A stretch of 64,000 bases of DNA, from contig CP054837.1 in assembly GCA_028768525.1 (NCBI GenBank), positions 5,080,001 through 5,144,000 on the forward strand. The letters are read 5' to 3'. Under the pieces are notes generated by a model. It was not told the DNA's origin and ran no database searches. It saw only the letters and a list, made by a program, of their open reading frames with translations. Shown piece by piece: positions 17,653-26,409 of the stretch. Origin of the DNA: Desulfobacter sp. (GTDB lineage Bacteria > Desulfobacterota > Desulfobacteria > Desulfobacterales > Desulfobacteraceae). Made by a program: the position numbers and the translations under genes. How positions within the stretch are numbered: position 1 is the first letter of the stretch; every line of letters starts with the position of its first letter.

Positions 17653-18132
17653 TTACTCCTTTAAAAAGCGGGCGGTGATATCCCTTAAGATCATTAAAGC
17701 GAAAATCAGGAAACAAAAGGCCAGCACATAGACCAGATAATGCATGGGAAGCTCAAGGTTCATGGACCGCTCGCCCGATTCGGCCACGGAGCCGGCATAG
17801 ATGAACATACGCCAGGTGAGCACTCCCATGATGGCCAGAGAACAGGTCAGGGTAGCTATTTTCAATCTGTCCTGAACGGTTTTTGACAGCAGCCGCACCA
17901 GTATTTCAACACCGATGTGAACATCCTTGATATGGGAGTAGGGCAGCGCCAAAGCAATGGCCAGTGTCGCGAATATGGCCACAATTTCTTCAGACCCGTA
18001 AATGGGGATATTGAATGCCCCCCGGAGGAAAACATCGGCACAGGTGACCGCACACATTCCCATGAGGCAGATGGCGGCAAGCACTTTCATTTTTTCCTGC
18101 AATTTATCCATGAGTACCCATATTTTTTTCAT
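17653..18132 (-). CDS. dctQ: TRAP transporter small permease DctQ
   Basis: This 159-residue protein has four predicted membrane helices, the usual DctQ layout, including the ADVFLRGAFNIPIYGSEEIV segment typical of the family. The frame stays open up to 18231, but that part runs through the intercistronic hairpin. The ATG at 18132 has an AAGGAT ribosome-binding site seven bases upstream and gives a normal family length, so I use it. It stabilises and partners DctM. Confidence 0.92.
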   Translation of the reverse strand: MKKIWVLMDKLQEKMKVLAAICLMGMCAVTCADVFLRGAFNIPIYGSEEIVAIFATLAIALALPYSHIKDVHIGVEILVRLLSKTVQDRLKIATLTCSLAIMGVLTWRMFIYAGSVAESGERSMNLELPMHYLVYVLAFCFLIFALMILRDITARFLKE

Positions 18133-18178
18133 AAATATCCTTATAGAAAAGCAGGTGGCAACCGGGGTTGACTCGGCT

Positions 18179-18224
18179 GGGCGGGGGCTCCGGAAAGCGT
18201 CTGCCGTTTCCGGAGCCCCCGCCC
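18179..18224 (-). promoter_or_regulatory. Perfect 18-bp intercistronic hairpin between dctP and dctQ
   Basis: Arms 18179-18196 (GGGCGGGGGCTCCGGAAA) and 18207-18224 are fully complementary around a 10-base loop. No long U-run follows in the transcript direction, so it may act as a partial terminator or an mRNA-stabilising block. Either would raise binding-protein output relative to the permease, as is common in binding-protein-dependent transporter operons. Confidence 0.8.
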
Positions 18225-18266
18225 GTGCCAAATGGGGTTATCCGGCCCTGGGGCCGGAAGGGGGCT

Positions 18267-19286
18267 CTATTTTGATGCAGCCAGTGTATCAATGATGAAA
18301 TTTACAACTTCAGTTCCCTTGAGTCCTTTTTTATTTAATTTTTCGGCATAGTTCATCAGCTCGGGGCGGACCGCAGCCTTCCACCGTTTTGATTCGGCCG
18401 GGGCAAGGGTGATGATTTCTCCGCCTTTTTCCAGGAAGAAGGCCTTGCCAGCCTTGTCAATATCATCCCAGGCCTGGCCGTGTTTGACCTGCCATTCCTT
18501 GTTGATGTCCAGGATGACTTTTTGCTGCTCAGGGGTGAGCATGGCCCATTTGTCCTTGTTCATGGTGACGATCATGGCCGTGGTATAGGCAACCGAATTT
18601 TCAGCCACGCAGTACTTGACCACTTCGCCCAGCTTCCAGCCCTTATTGGCTTCCAGGGGATGGGCACAGCCGTCCACCACTTTTTTCTGCAGGCTCTGGT
18701 AGGCGTCCCGCATGCTCTGGGCCACGGGAGAGGCGCCAAGGGCCTTGACCAGTATGGTGCTCATGCCCGTGGAGCGAATTTTTTTGCCGGCCAGGTCCTC
18801 GAGGGAGTGGATGGGGTCTTTAACGGTGTTGATATATCCGGGGCCGTGGGCATGGAGGAACATCACCTTGGTGTCCTTGAATTCTTCAGGATCGAATTTT
18901 TCCAGGACGGCATTGGCCACGCGGGTGGCGGTGACGCCGTCGGGGTAGCCAAAGGGAAGGTCCACAGCGCCCAGAATCGGGAAACGGCCGCGGGAATAGG
19001 CCAGAACGGTCATGCCGATGTCCGCAACGCCCTGGGCCACGGCGTCATAGATCTGCTGGGGTTTGGCAAGGGTGCTGCCCGGGTAGTAGTCGATTTTGAC
19101 GGCGCCGTTGGTCCGTTTCTCCACCTCTTTGCACCAGGAGTCGGCCAGGATGGACTGGCCGTGGAAGGGCGGAAAAAAGTTGGCGTAGGTCAGCTTTATC
19201 GTCTTTGCCTGAACCGCAGCCCCTCCCCCGAAGATCACTAGAATTGCTGCCAGCGCCATAAAGGTGATGATTCTCTTAGTCTGCAT
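18267..19286 (-). CDS. dctP: TRAP transporter substrate-binding protein DctP
   Basis: This 339-residue periplasmic binding protein of the DctP family has an N-terminal signal peptide (KRIITFMALAAILVIFGGGAAVQA, then KTIKLTYANFFPP). Typical features are the PGSTLAKPQQIYDAVAQGVADIG segment and GKKIRSTGMSTILVKALGASPV with the Arg that usually binds a carboxylate. Start is ATG at 19286 with GGGAGG upstream. It is the first gene of the minus-strand operon and faces the transhydroxylase-like operon. An organic acid substrate, perhaps aromatic, is inferred from the family and neighbours. Confidence 0.93.
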   Translation of the reverse strand: MQTKRIITFMALAAILVIFGGGAAVQAKTIKLTYANFFPPFHGQSILADSWCKEVEKRTNGAVKIDYYPGSTLAKPQQIYDAVAQGVADIGMTVLAYSRGRFPILGAVDLPFGYPDGVTATRVANAVLEKFDPEEFKDTKVMFLHAHGPGYINTVKDPIHSLEDLAGKKIRSTGMSTILVKALGASPVAQSMRDAYQSLQKKVVDGCAHPLEANKGWKLGEVVKYCVAENSVAYTTAMIVTMNKDKWAMLTPEQQKVILDINKEWQVKHGQAWDDIDKAGKAFFLEKGGEIITLAPAESKRWKAAVRPELMNYAEKLNKKGLKGTEVVNFIIDTLAASK

Positions 19287-19875
19287 CTGTAAACCTCCCG
19301 TTATTTAGTGGCAAGACGTACGAAATACCAGGTCCCCTTCGTCCATCTTCCCGGTTAAAAAACAAAATCAAAAGTAACGCTGCGGACTTATTGATTATTT
19401 TTCTATATCGTCTGGTTAACGGCTATGTGGTCATAATGCAATATTTCATACAATCTGACTCCTGAAAAAATTAAGATCAATACATAGTGAAAAGATTGAT
19501 CTAAGGGATTGTAAATGAGCTGTTTGGCATCCAATTTTTTCCATCATTATTCACAATGATTGTGGAAGTCAAGGAAAAAATGCATGGGGGAAATTATGGA
19601 TTTTTTTGAAAAAAAGTTGACAAGCGGATAATTGCATGTAATCTTGCATAAAAATATGGATGTAATCTATTTTCGTCGGTGGAGATAAATTCTGAATTTC
19701 ATCTCGGATGATTTACGCTGACACCACTATTTTCACAAAGACGGAAAAATCCTGGCAGAGTTAAGGTTTTACGAGGCGGTATTGAAATTCGGACCGGTGT
19801 ATTCAGGTGAACGATTGATTCATGTGTATGAATCCCAGGTGAGAACCATACAAAGGTATGAGGAGGCAATTGTCA
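19287..19875. promoter_or_regulatory. Divergent promoter region between dctP and the molybdoenzyme operon
   Basis: These ~590 bases contain no gene and should hold the promoters of both operons. A TTGACA at 19617-19622 is followed by no convincing -10 box at normal spacing. The octamer ATGTAATC occurs twice (near 19635 and 19670), and TGCATGTAATCTTGCA forms a short TGCA-flanked unit; these could be operator half-sites. The stretch 19540-19680 is distinctly AT-rich. I found no convincing -24/-12 element here. Confidence 0.4.
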
Positions 19876-22485
19876 ATGAAGCCCATTAAAACAAAGGACA
19901 AGACTGTTTTAAGGTCTTTGGGACTTGGCGGCTATTTCGGCGGCGGTGCAGAGGGCATGGTGGACGTGTTGAAAGGAAAAATCGTTCGGGTCCGCCCCAT
20001 GCGTTATGGATGGAAATATGACAAAGCAGATGTGCGCCAATGGGAGATCAAACGGGACGGCAAGTCCATAACGCCTTCCTGGAAATCCCTGCCCGGGCCC
20101 TTTTCCCTGGCCTATAAAAAACGGGTCTATTCCCCCAACAGGATCAAATATCCCATGAAACGGGTGGACTGGGACCCCAAGGGGGATCGGAATACCCAGA
20201 ACCGCGGCAAGAGCAAATTTGTCCGGATCTCCTGGGATGAAGCCGCAAAGCTTGTGGCCGACGAAATCCGGCGGGTGCACAAGACTTACGGGCACAACGC
20301 CGTCCTGCTCCAGGGGGACGGGCACGGAGAATGCAAAACCATCAATACCCCCCACGGCCATGCCGGGGTGCTTCTGGATAATCTGGGGGGATTTACCCTC
20401 CAGGTGAGAAATCCTGATTCCTGGGAGGGATGGTACTGGGGGGCCAAGCATGTCTGGGGCCAGGGGGCCCAGGGCATCATGTATCCGGCCGCAAATATCG
20501 TTAAGGACACCACCGAGCATGCGGACATGGTGCTGTTCTGGGGATGTGATCCCGAAACCACCCCCTGGGGATTCACCGGCCAGTTTGCCAGCCGTCTCTG
20601 TTATTTCTGGTCCGAGGTGGGCATCAAACAGGTCTACATCTGCCCGGATCTCAACTACGGGGCCGCCGTCCATGCCGATAAATGGATTCCTGTGCTGCCC
20701 AACACGGATGCGGCCCTTCAGCTGGCCATCATCTATATGTGGATAAAGGAGGGGACCTATAACAAGGAGTATGTGGAAACCCACACCGTCGGCTTTGACA
20801 AGGTCCAGTCCTATGTCCTTGGAGAAGAGGACGGGGTGCCCAAGACGCCTGAATGGGCGTCCAAAAAATGCGGGGTTCCCGAATGGACCATCAAGGCATT
20901 GGCCCGGGAGTTTGCCGAAAGGACAACCTCCATTGCCCATTATTTCGGCGGCGGAATGATCCGGGGGGCCTTTGCCCATGAACCGGCCCGGCTGGAATGT
21001 ATCCTGCTCGGTATGCAGGGCCTGGGCGGCCCCGGGGTTCACCAGCATCAGCTTACCTATTTCGGCATGCCCAGGGCCGAAGGCCTGGGGGGGACCTTTT
21101 TCTGGAATCCTGAAATTGAGGAACGGCTCTCGCTGCCGGTTTTCTCCTCGGTGACCGCTTGGCAGGAGCAGGTGATCCCCAAAACATTGATCCAGCATGC
21201 CATTAACCGTGACGGCCCCATCAAGTTCTGCGGCACAGGCGCCCAGAACGCCCTGGTCCAGGATCAGTTCAACGAGTATACCTTTCCCATTGAAGAGGAA
21301 AAGGGGGGGACGGATATCCGCATGATCTGGACCGATACCCCCTGCCGGATTACCTGCTGGAACTACGGCAACGAAACCGAACTGGCCATGCAGAATTCCC
21401 AGGTGGAAACCATCGTGGCCCAGCATCCCTGGTTTGAGAATGACTGTCTCTATGCCGACATCGTGCTGCCGGCAAACACCTTCATGGAGGTGGATGACAT
21501 CCTCACCAATATCCGCCAGGGCACCCAGCAGCCCAATATTATGATCGCGGATAAGGCCATTGAACCCATCGGCGAATCCAAAAGCGATTTTGAGATTGTG
21601 GTGGAAATTGGCAAGCAGTTCGGCATGGAAGAGGAATTGACGGACAATAAAACCATTGCCGATATGCAGAAGAAAGTATGGGAGTACATGGGCGGCGAGG
21701 ACCTGGTTTCCTGGGAGGAGCTATCCGAGAAACGGTACTGGGTTTATAATACGGCCGAAGACTGGGAAGAGGATCCCCCGGGATTCAGGAAATTTTACGA
21801 AGACCCGGAAAGAAATCCTCTGGGGACGCCCACGGGCAAGCTGGAATTTTATTCCGAAAGTTTGGCCAAACGATTTCCCGATGATAATGAACGCCCCCCC
21901 ATCCCCAAGTGGATCGAAAAGAGCGACTACCACGATGAACGGCTGTCCAGCCACAGGGCAAAGATGTTTCCCCTTCTGGTGATGTCCAACCACGGCCGCT
22001 GGCGGGTCCATGCCCAGTGCGACGATATTACCTGGACGAGGGAAGCGCCCACATGCAAGGTTCTGGGCCCGGACGGGTATAAATACGAACCGGTATGGCT
22101 GCATCCGTCGGAAGCCGCCAAACGGGGCATCAAAAACGGGGACATCGTGAAAATTTATAATGAACGGGGCATTGTGCTGGCAGGGGCCTATGTGACCGAG
22201 CGTATCCGGCCCGGCGTCATTTCCGTGGATCACGGGGCCCGCCATGATCCCATCAAGATCGGCGAGGTGGAACGGGGCGGTGCCATCAACACCATCACCC
22301 CCAGCCCCATCACATCCAAGAATTGTGTGGGCAACGTGGTACAGGGGTATCTTGCCGAAGTTCAGCGGCTGTCCGGCAAGGAAATGGACCAGTGGCGCAG
22401 GGATTTCCCCGAGGCCTTTGACCGGGAATATGACCCTGCGGCCGGATTAAGATTTGACGCGTGGATTGAGGGAGGTGCCAAATAA
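19876..22485 (+). CDS. Molybdopterin oxidoreductase large subunit, pyrogallol transhydroxylase family (divergent)
   Basis: This 869-residue bis-MGD enzyme subunit resembles pyrogallol-phloroglucinol transhydroxylase and related hydroxylases. Like that family it lacks an N-terminal FeS cysteine motif. The pattern HGECKT...NPDSWEGWYWG gives a candidate Mo-ligand Ser (S182) next to an Asp and Trp, matching the NPDSWEGW motif of the family. The Tyr-bearing FPGYAEGG motif is replaced here by TYFGMPRAEG, so the substrate probably differs. I use ATG at 19876 because AGGAGG lies nine bases upstream; an ATG at 19858 adds six residues. It overlaps the FeS gene by TAATG. Resorcinol-hydroxylase-like activity is an alternative. 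Confidence 0.85.
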   Translation: MKPIKTKDKTVLRSLGLGGYFGGGAEGMVDVLKGKIVRVRPMRYGWKYDKADVRQWEIKRDGKSITPSWKSLPGPFSLAYKKRVYSPNRIKYPMKRVDWDPKGDRNTQNRGKSKFVRISWDEAAKLVADEIRRVHKTYGHNAVLLQGDGHGECKTINTPHGHAGVLLDNLGGFTLQVRNPDSWEGWYWGAKHVWGQGAQGIMYPAANIVKDTTEHADMVLFWGCDPETTPWGFTGQFASRLCYFWSEVGIKQVYICPDLNYGAAVHADKWIPVLPNTDAALQLAIIYMWIKEGTYNKEYVETHTVGFDKVQSYVLGEEDGVPKTPEWASKKCGVPEWTIKALAREFAERTTSIAHYFGGGMIRGAFAHEPARLECILLGMQGLGGPGVHQHQLTYFGMPRAEGLGGTFFWNPEIEERLSLPVFSSVTAWQEQVIPKTLIQHAINRDGPIKFCGTGAQNALVQDQFNEYTFPIEEEKGGTDIRMIWTDTPCRITCWNYGNETELAMQNSQVETIVAQHPWFENDCLYADIVLPANTFMEVDDILTNIRQGTQQPNIMIADKAIEPIGESKSDFEIVVEIGKQFGMEEELTDNKTIADMQKKVWEYMGGEDLVSWEELSEKRYWVYNTAEDWEEDPPGFRKFYEDPERNPLGTPTGKLEFYSESLAKRFPDDNERPPIPKWIEKSDYHDERLSSHRAKMFPLLVMSNHGRWRVHAQCDDITWTREAPTCKVLGPDGYKYEPVWLHPSEAAKRGIKNGDIVKIYNERGIVLAGAYVTERIRPGVISVDHGARHDPIKIGEVERGGAINTITPSPITSKNCVGNVVQGYLAEVQRLSGKEMDQWRRDFPEAFDREYDPAAGLRFDAWIEGGAK

Positions 22486-23303
22486 TGAAAGCCTTTTATC
22501 TGGATTTATCCGTCTGCAACGGCTGCTACTGCTGCCAGATTGCCTGCAAGGACGAGCATGTGGCCAATGACTGGAGCCCCTATGCCAAGCCCCAGCCCGA
22601 CACCGGCCAGTTCTGGATCGGCATCACCGAGCTGGTGCGCGGCCAGGTGCCCAAGGTGAAGGTGACCTATATCCCTAAAATGTGCCACCACTGCGACGAT
22701 GCCCCCTGTATTGAGCAGTGTGCATACGACGCCATTGAAAAGCGCAGCGACGGCCTGGTTCTCATCCACCCGGATAAATGCACCGGCTGCAAGCTGTGCA
22801 AGGATACCTGCCCCCATGATGCCATTTATTTCAATGAAAACCTGAACATTGCCCAGAAATGCACCGGGTGCAGCCATCTTCTGGACAACGACGATGAGTG
22901 GGAGGTCCCCAGATGCGTGGACCAGTGCCCCACCGACGCCCTGAGGTTCGGGGAGGAATCCGAGTTTTCAGACTTCATCAAGGATGCGGAGTTCCTGAAC
23001 CCCGAGGCCGGGACCCAATCCAGGGTCTATTATAAAAACCTGCCCAGAAAATTTGTGGCGGGCACGGTGTACGATCCTGTGGAAAAAGAGGTGATCATCG
23101 GCGCCGCCTGTTCCCTTACCGATGATGACAGCGGGGAAACCTTCACCGCCGTCACCGATAATTTCGGGGATTTCTGGTTCCGCAAGCTCGGCGATGCCCG
23201 CAGTTTTACCCTGGACATTGAAAAGGACGGGGCAAAAAAGACCATTAAGAATATTGTAACAGATAAGGATTTAAGCCTGGGGGATATTCCCATGCAGGTT
23301 TAG
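22485..23303 (+). CDS. Four-cluster FeS subunit of the molybdoenzyme, with C-terminal beta-barrel-like domain
   Basis: This 272-residue electron-transfer subunit pairs with the preceding large subunit. Four cysteine groups are complete: CNGCYCCQIAC, CHHCDDAPCIEQC, CTGCKLCKDTC, and CTGC with CVDQC, enough for four [4Fe-4S] clusters. Residues from about 185 (YYKNLPRKFVAGTVYD) to the end form a transthyretin/Cna-B-like domain, ending in DKDLSLGDIPM, as in the pyrogallol transhydroxylase small subunit. That enzyme has only three clusters, so this protein is more like a respiratory FeS subunit. Its start overlaps the large-subunit stop, showing tight coupling. Confidence 0.88.
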   Translation: MKAFYLDLSVCNGCYCCQIACKDEHVANDWSPYAKPQPDTGQFWIGITELVRGQVPKVKVTYIPKMCHHCDDAPCIEQCAYDAIEKRSDGLVLIHPDKCTGCKLCKDTCPHDAIYFNENLNIAQKCTGCSHLLDNDDEWEVPRCVDQCPTDALRFGEESEFSDFIKDAEFLNPEAGTQSRVYYKNLPRKFVAGTVYDPVEKEVIIGAACSLTDDDSGETFTAVTDNFGDFWFRKLGDARSFTLDIEKDGAKKTIKNIVTDKDLSLGDIPMQV

Positions 23304-23358
23304 ATGGATAGGAATGGGAATCAGGATGTCAATTTGACATCCCCCTTTGAACAATGCC

Positions 23359-23387
23359 GCAGCCGGTGCCGTCCTGGCACCGGCTGC
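23359..23387. terminator. GC hairpin between convergent genes
   Basis: GCAGCCGGTGCC (23359-23370) and GGCACCGGCTGC (23376-23387) form a perfect 12-bp stem with a 5-base loop. It lies between the FeS gene and the converging small gene at 23400-23591. No U-run follows on either strand, so termination is inferred. Confidence 0.6.
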
Positions 23388-23399
23388 CAGGCGTTGGGG

Positions 23400-23591
23400 T
23401 TAATTCAGGTCCCCGGCGCACTCAATAATATACTCGGCCATCTGCCGTTTATTATCGGGCAGATCCTTTTCAGCCTCAATGGCGGCCCTGAGCTGTTCCG
23501 TGAGGGTGCCGACCTTTTCCCTATTTTTCCATTTTGCACCGAAAATACGCCCGGCCTCGACCTCGATCTGTTTTGCAGTCATTCTTTTCAT
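23400..23591 (-). CDS. Small hypothetical protein
   Basis: This 63-residue, charged, helical protein (KQIEVEAGRIFGAKWKNREKVGTLTEQLRAAIEAEKDL) has no signal peptide or membrane segment. An AAGGAGGAG ribosome-binding site lies seven bases before the ATG, which is why I accept the gene. I do not recognise a family. It converges on the molybdoenzyme operon. Confidence 0.6.
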   Translation of the reverse strand: MKRMTAKQIEVEAGRIFGAKWKNREKVGTLTEQLRAAIEAEKDLPDNKRQMAEYIIECAGDLN

Positions 23592-23772
23592 GGGCTCCTC
23601 CTTATACTATTAGGGTTTTTAAAAAGGGACTGGATTTAAGGAATATAAATCTGATAATAAAAAACAAATGGCATTTTGCATGTAATGTGGTATTGTGTAT
23701 GGCATATCAGGCTTATCTCCGCCATGTCAAGAGAACATTATAATATATAAATATTTAAGGAGAAACTCCAGC

Positions 23773-24174
23773 ATGAAAATTATGGTATACAGCAAAAACA
23801 CCCCCGGTGATTCCGCAGCCATGGATCTTGCGCTCAGCCATGCGAAAGCATTTGATGCCTCCATTGAACTTGTCTCCGCCATTTCAGACCAGTCAAACAC
23901 ACCTGAAGAAGTGATTGAAGATGTCTCAAAACGGCTGAAGACACAGGCGGCCGAAACCGCTGAAAACCACAATGTTAAATGCGAATCCCAACTGGTTCTC
24001 ACCTCACTTCCCATTGGAGAAGCCCTGGTGCAATATGCGGAAAAAAACAAAATAGATGAAATCATCATGCCCTTTAGAAAACGCTCCAAACTGGGCAAGC
24101 TCTTTTTCGGATCAGATACCCAGTATATCATCCTGGAAGCACCCTGCCGGGTAATAACCCTTAAAGACAGCTGA
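23773..24174 (+). CDS. Universal stress protein family (UspA-like)
   Basis: This 133-residue protein starts with the usual beta-strand MKIMVYSKN and has the Usp alpha/beta pattern, ending in GSDTQYIILEAPCRVITLKD, with the G-S-x-x-x-x-I-L motif of ATP-binding Usp proteins. The frame is open further upstream, but ATG 23773 has AAGGAGAA in front. Its stop overlaps the start of the acyl-CoA synthetase gene (TGATG), so the two are translationally coupled. A regulatory or energy-sensing role for its partner is conceivable but not shown. Confidence 0.85.
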   Translation: MKIMVYSKNTPGDSAAMDLALSHAKAFDASIELVSAISDQSNTPEEVIEDVSKRLKTQAAETAENHNVKCESQLVLTSLPIGEALVQYAEKNKIDEIIMPFRKRSKLGKLFFGSDTQYIILEAPCRVITLKDS

Positions 24175-26270
24175 TGTCACAGGAGCGTAACCGGCCAGAC
24201 GGGGTGTTCAAACGTCTGTTTTATCCCCAGAGCATTGCCGTTATCGGGGCAAGCAACAATGAATTAAAACCAGGGGGACGGGTATTTAAAAACATCCTGG
24301 AAGGGGGCTACGGTGGCCAGCTGTGGCCGGTGAATCCCAAATCGTCCAGGATCATGGGCCTGTCGGCCTTCCCGGACATTGACTCCCTGCCCGAAGCCCC
24401 GGACCTGGCCCTTGTCGCCATTCCCGCACCGGCCGTTCCCGGGGCGGTGAACCATCTTGCCCTAAAGGGGAACAGGGCCGCCATTATCCTGACCGCAGGG
24501 TTCGGCGAGACCGGTGAAGCCGGGAAAAAAATGGAAGATCAGATTCTCCATACGGCCGAGGCCCATGGCATGGCCGTGGTCGGGCCCAATTGTTCGGGGT
24601 TTCTCACACCGGCCTATTCGGGAAAGTTTGCCGGCATCATCCCCCCGCTACAGCCGGGATGCGTGGATGTGGTTTCAGGGTCCGGCGCCACCGTGGATTA
24701 TCTCATGGAGCAGGCCGGTGCCAGGGGAATCCGGTTCAGCCATGTGGTCAACCTGGGAAATTCCATCCAACTGGGTGTGGAGGACATGCTCGGCCTTCTG
24801 GATGGAAACCACGGCCCCCGGAGCGCCAAAATCATTCTGCTCTACCTGGAAGCGGTGGGCAAGCCCGGAAAACTGCTGGCCCATGCCCGCAGCCTGATCC
24901 GGAAGGGGTGCACCCTCATAGGCATCAAATCCGGCGCCTCCGGTGCCGGCGCCCGGGCCGCAGCCAGCCACACCGGGGCCATGGCCACCGCAGACCATAC
25001 GGTCCAGGCCCTCCTGGACAAGGCCGGAATCATCCGGGTGAAGAGCAAGGCGGAACTCATCGAAACCACCTGCGCCCTCATGGCCATGTCCGGACTGCCG
25101 CAGGGGAACCGGGCCTGCATTGTCACCGACGCCGGGGGGCCGGGGGTGATGCTGGCCGATGCCCTTGAACGGGAGGGCATCTCCCTTCCCAGGCTTTCCG
25201 GCAATACCCTTGACGCCCTCGGGCAGGTGCTGCCCCCCCAGGCCGCCCTTGAGAACCCCATTGACTGCCTCCCCTCCAGGACCGGGGGGCAGCTTCAGGC
25301 CGTATTTGAGGTGCTGGGGAAAAAAGAGGCCGGACACCTGGATATGATTTTTTTTATTTCCGGCAACTCCGGTTTATCGGACAACGGTGAAATCTACGAT
25401 GCCGTGGCCGCGGCACAAAAGAGCTGTCCCATTCCCATTCTGCCGGTGCTCTCCTCCATCACCACCTGTGAAGATTTATTAAAGGAATGGGCCCGTCAGG
25501 GCCGGGTTTACTTCCTCGATGAGGTGGCGGCCGGAGCGGCCGCGGGCCGTTTGGTCCACCGTCCCCGCCCGGATTGGGGGAGGGCGGAGCTTCCCGACTA
25601 TGACCGGGAGGCCCTGGAAAACCTGCTTTCCGACCAGACCGGCGCCCTCTCTTCCACCGCGGCAAAAGCCGTGCTCCATGCCGCCGGGTTTACCCTCCCC
25701 CGACAGCAGGTTGCCTCCGGGCCGGGCCAGCTTGAGGCTGCCTGCCGGGCCATCGGGTTTCCCCTGGCCATGAAAGTGGAGGGGCTTTTGCACAAAACCG
25801 ATCTGGGCGGCGTCCGGGTGAACATCACCACCATGGACCAGGCCCTTGGGGCCTGGCATGAACTCATGGTCCTTCCCGGGGCCCGGGGGGTGATGGTCCA
25901 GGAGATGGTCAGGGGCCTGGAAGTCATCATCGGCGCGGTCAGGGATGGGGAATTCGGTTCGCTCATCATGTTCGGGCTGGGGGGGATCCATGCCGAAGTG
26001 CTCAAGGATGTCCGCTTTTCCCTGTCAACACCGGAATTTCCCCTCTCCCCCGGGGAGGCCGAAAAGATGATCCGGGGCATCCGGTCCTATCCCATCCTGG
26101 AAGGGGTGAGGGGACAGGCCGGGGTCTGCCCGGAGACCCTGGCCGACTGCCTGGTCCGCACGGCGAGGCTGGTGACGGATTTCCCCGGGATCAGGGAGCT
26201 TGACCTCAATCCGGTCAAGGGCGAGGGCGCCGCCCTCTATGCCGTTGATGCCCGGATTCTCATGGACTGA
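24174..26270 (+). CDS. ADP-forming acyl-CoA synthetase (acetate-CoA ligase family)
   Basis: This 698-residue enzyme interconverts acyl-CoA + ADP + Pi with acid + CoA + ATP. Domain order is CoA-binding (IAVIGASNNELKPGGRVFKNILEGGYGG, residues ~15-45), two succinyl-CoA-ligase-like domains with the phosphohistidine motif ASHTGAM near 260, and a C-terminal ATP-grasp domain (from ~465, with PLAMKVEGLLHKTDLGGVRVN and GRELDLNPV-type end). All parts are fused in one chain, as in many bacterial and archaeal enzymes. It is coupled to the Usp gene and could either conserve energy from, or activate, acids handled by this cluster. Confidence 0.9.
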   Translation: MSQERNRPDGVFKRLFYPQSIAVIGASNNELKPGGRVFKNILEGGYGGQLWPVNPKSSRIMGLSAFPDIDSLPEAPDLALVAIPAPAVPGAVNHLALKGNRAAIILTAGFGETGEAGKKMEDQILHTAEAHGMAVVGPNCSGFLTPAYSGKFAGIIPPLQPGCVDVVSGSGATVDYLMEQAGARGIRFSHVVNLGNSIQLGVEDMLGLLDGNHGPRSAKIILLYLEAVGKPGKLLAHARSLIRKGCTLIGIKSGASGAGARAAASHTGAMATADHTVQALLDKAGIIRVKSKAELIETTCALMAMSGLPQGNRACIVTDAGGPGVMLADALEREGISLPRLSGNTLDALGQVLPPQAALENPIDCLPSRTGGQLQAVFEVLGKKEAGHLDMIFFISGNSGLSDNGEIYDAVAAAQKSCPIPILPVLSSITTCEDLLKEWARQGRVYFLDEVAAGAAAGRLVHRPRPDWGRAELPDYDREALENLLSDQTGALSSTAAKAVLHAAGFTLPRQQVASGPGQLEAACRAIGFPLAMKVEGLLHKTDLGGVRVNITTMDQALGAWHELMVLPGARGVMVQEMVRGLEVIIGAVRDGEFGSLIMFGLGGIHAEVLKDVRFSLSTPEFPLSPGEAEKMIRGIRSYPILEGVRGQAGVCPETLADCLVRTARLVTDFPGIRELDLNPVKGEGAALYAVDARILMD

Positions 26271-26343
26271 ACCAGGGCTCCCGGTATATCCTTGAATTTA
26301 TTCCTGAAAAAAAACATTGCCCAATACGCGGTAAAAGCATAGG

Positions 26344-26380
26344 TTATATCCCCCCGGTCTTGGGGCCGGGGGAGATATAA
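26344..26380 (+). terminator. Intercistronic hairpin
   Basis: TTATATCCCCCCGG (26344-26357) and CCGGGGGAGATATAA (26366-26380) pair almost perfectly around an 8-base loop. It sits between the acyl-CoA synthetase and MFS genes. There is no clean U-run, so it may be a Rho-assisted stop or a processing site. Confidence 0.65.
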
Positions 26381-26409
26381 TTGAAAAGAAACGGGTTAGG
26401 AAAGAGTTA

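Noticed and set aside
19909..21426. A 505-codon open frame on the minus strand, opposite the molybdoenzyme gene
   Set aside because: It is the antisense shadow of a GC-rich gene. The plus-strand frame has clear family motifs and a good ribosome-binding site, while the shadow is Gly/Pro/His-rich with no recognisable domain. The same applies to long shadows at 53202-54539, 46138-47331 and 58601-59935.
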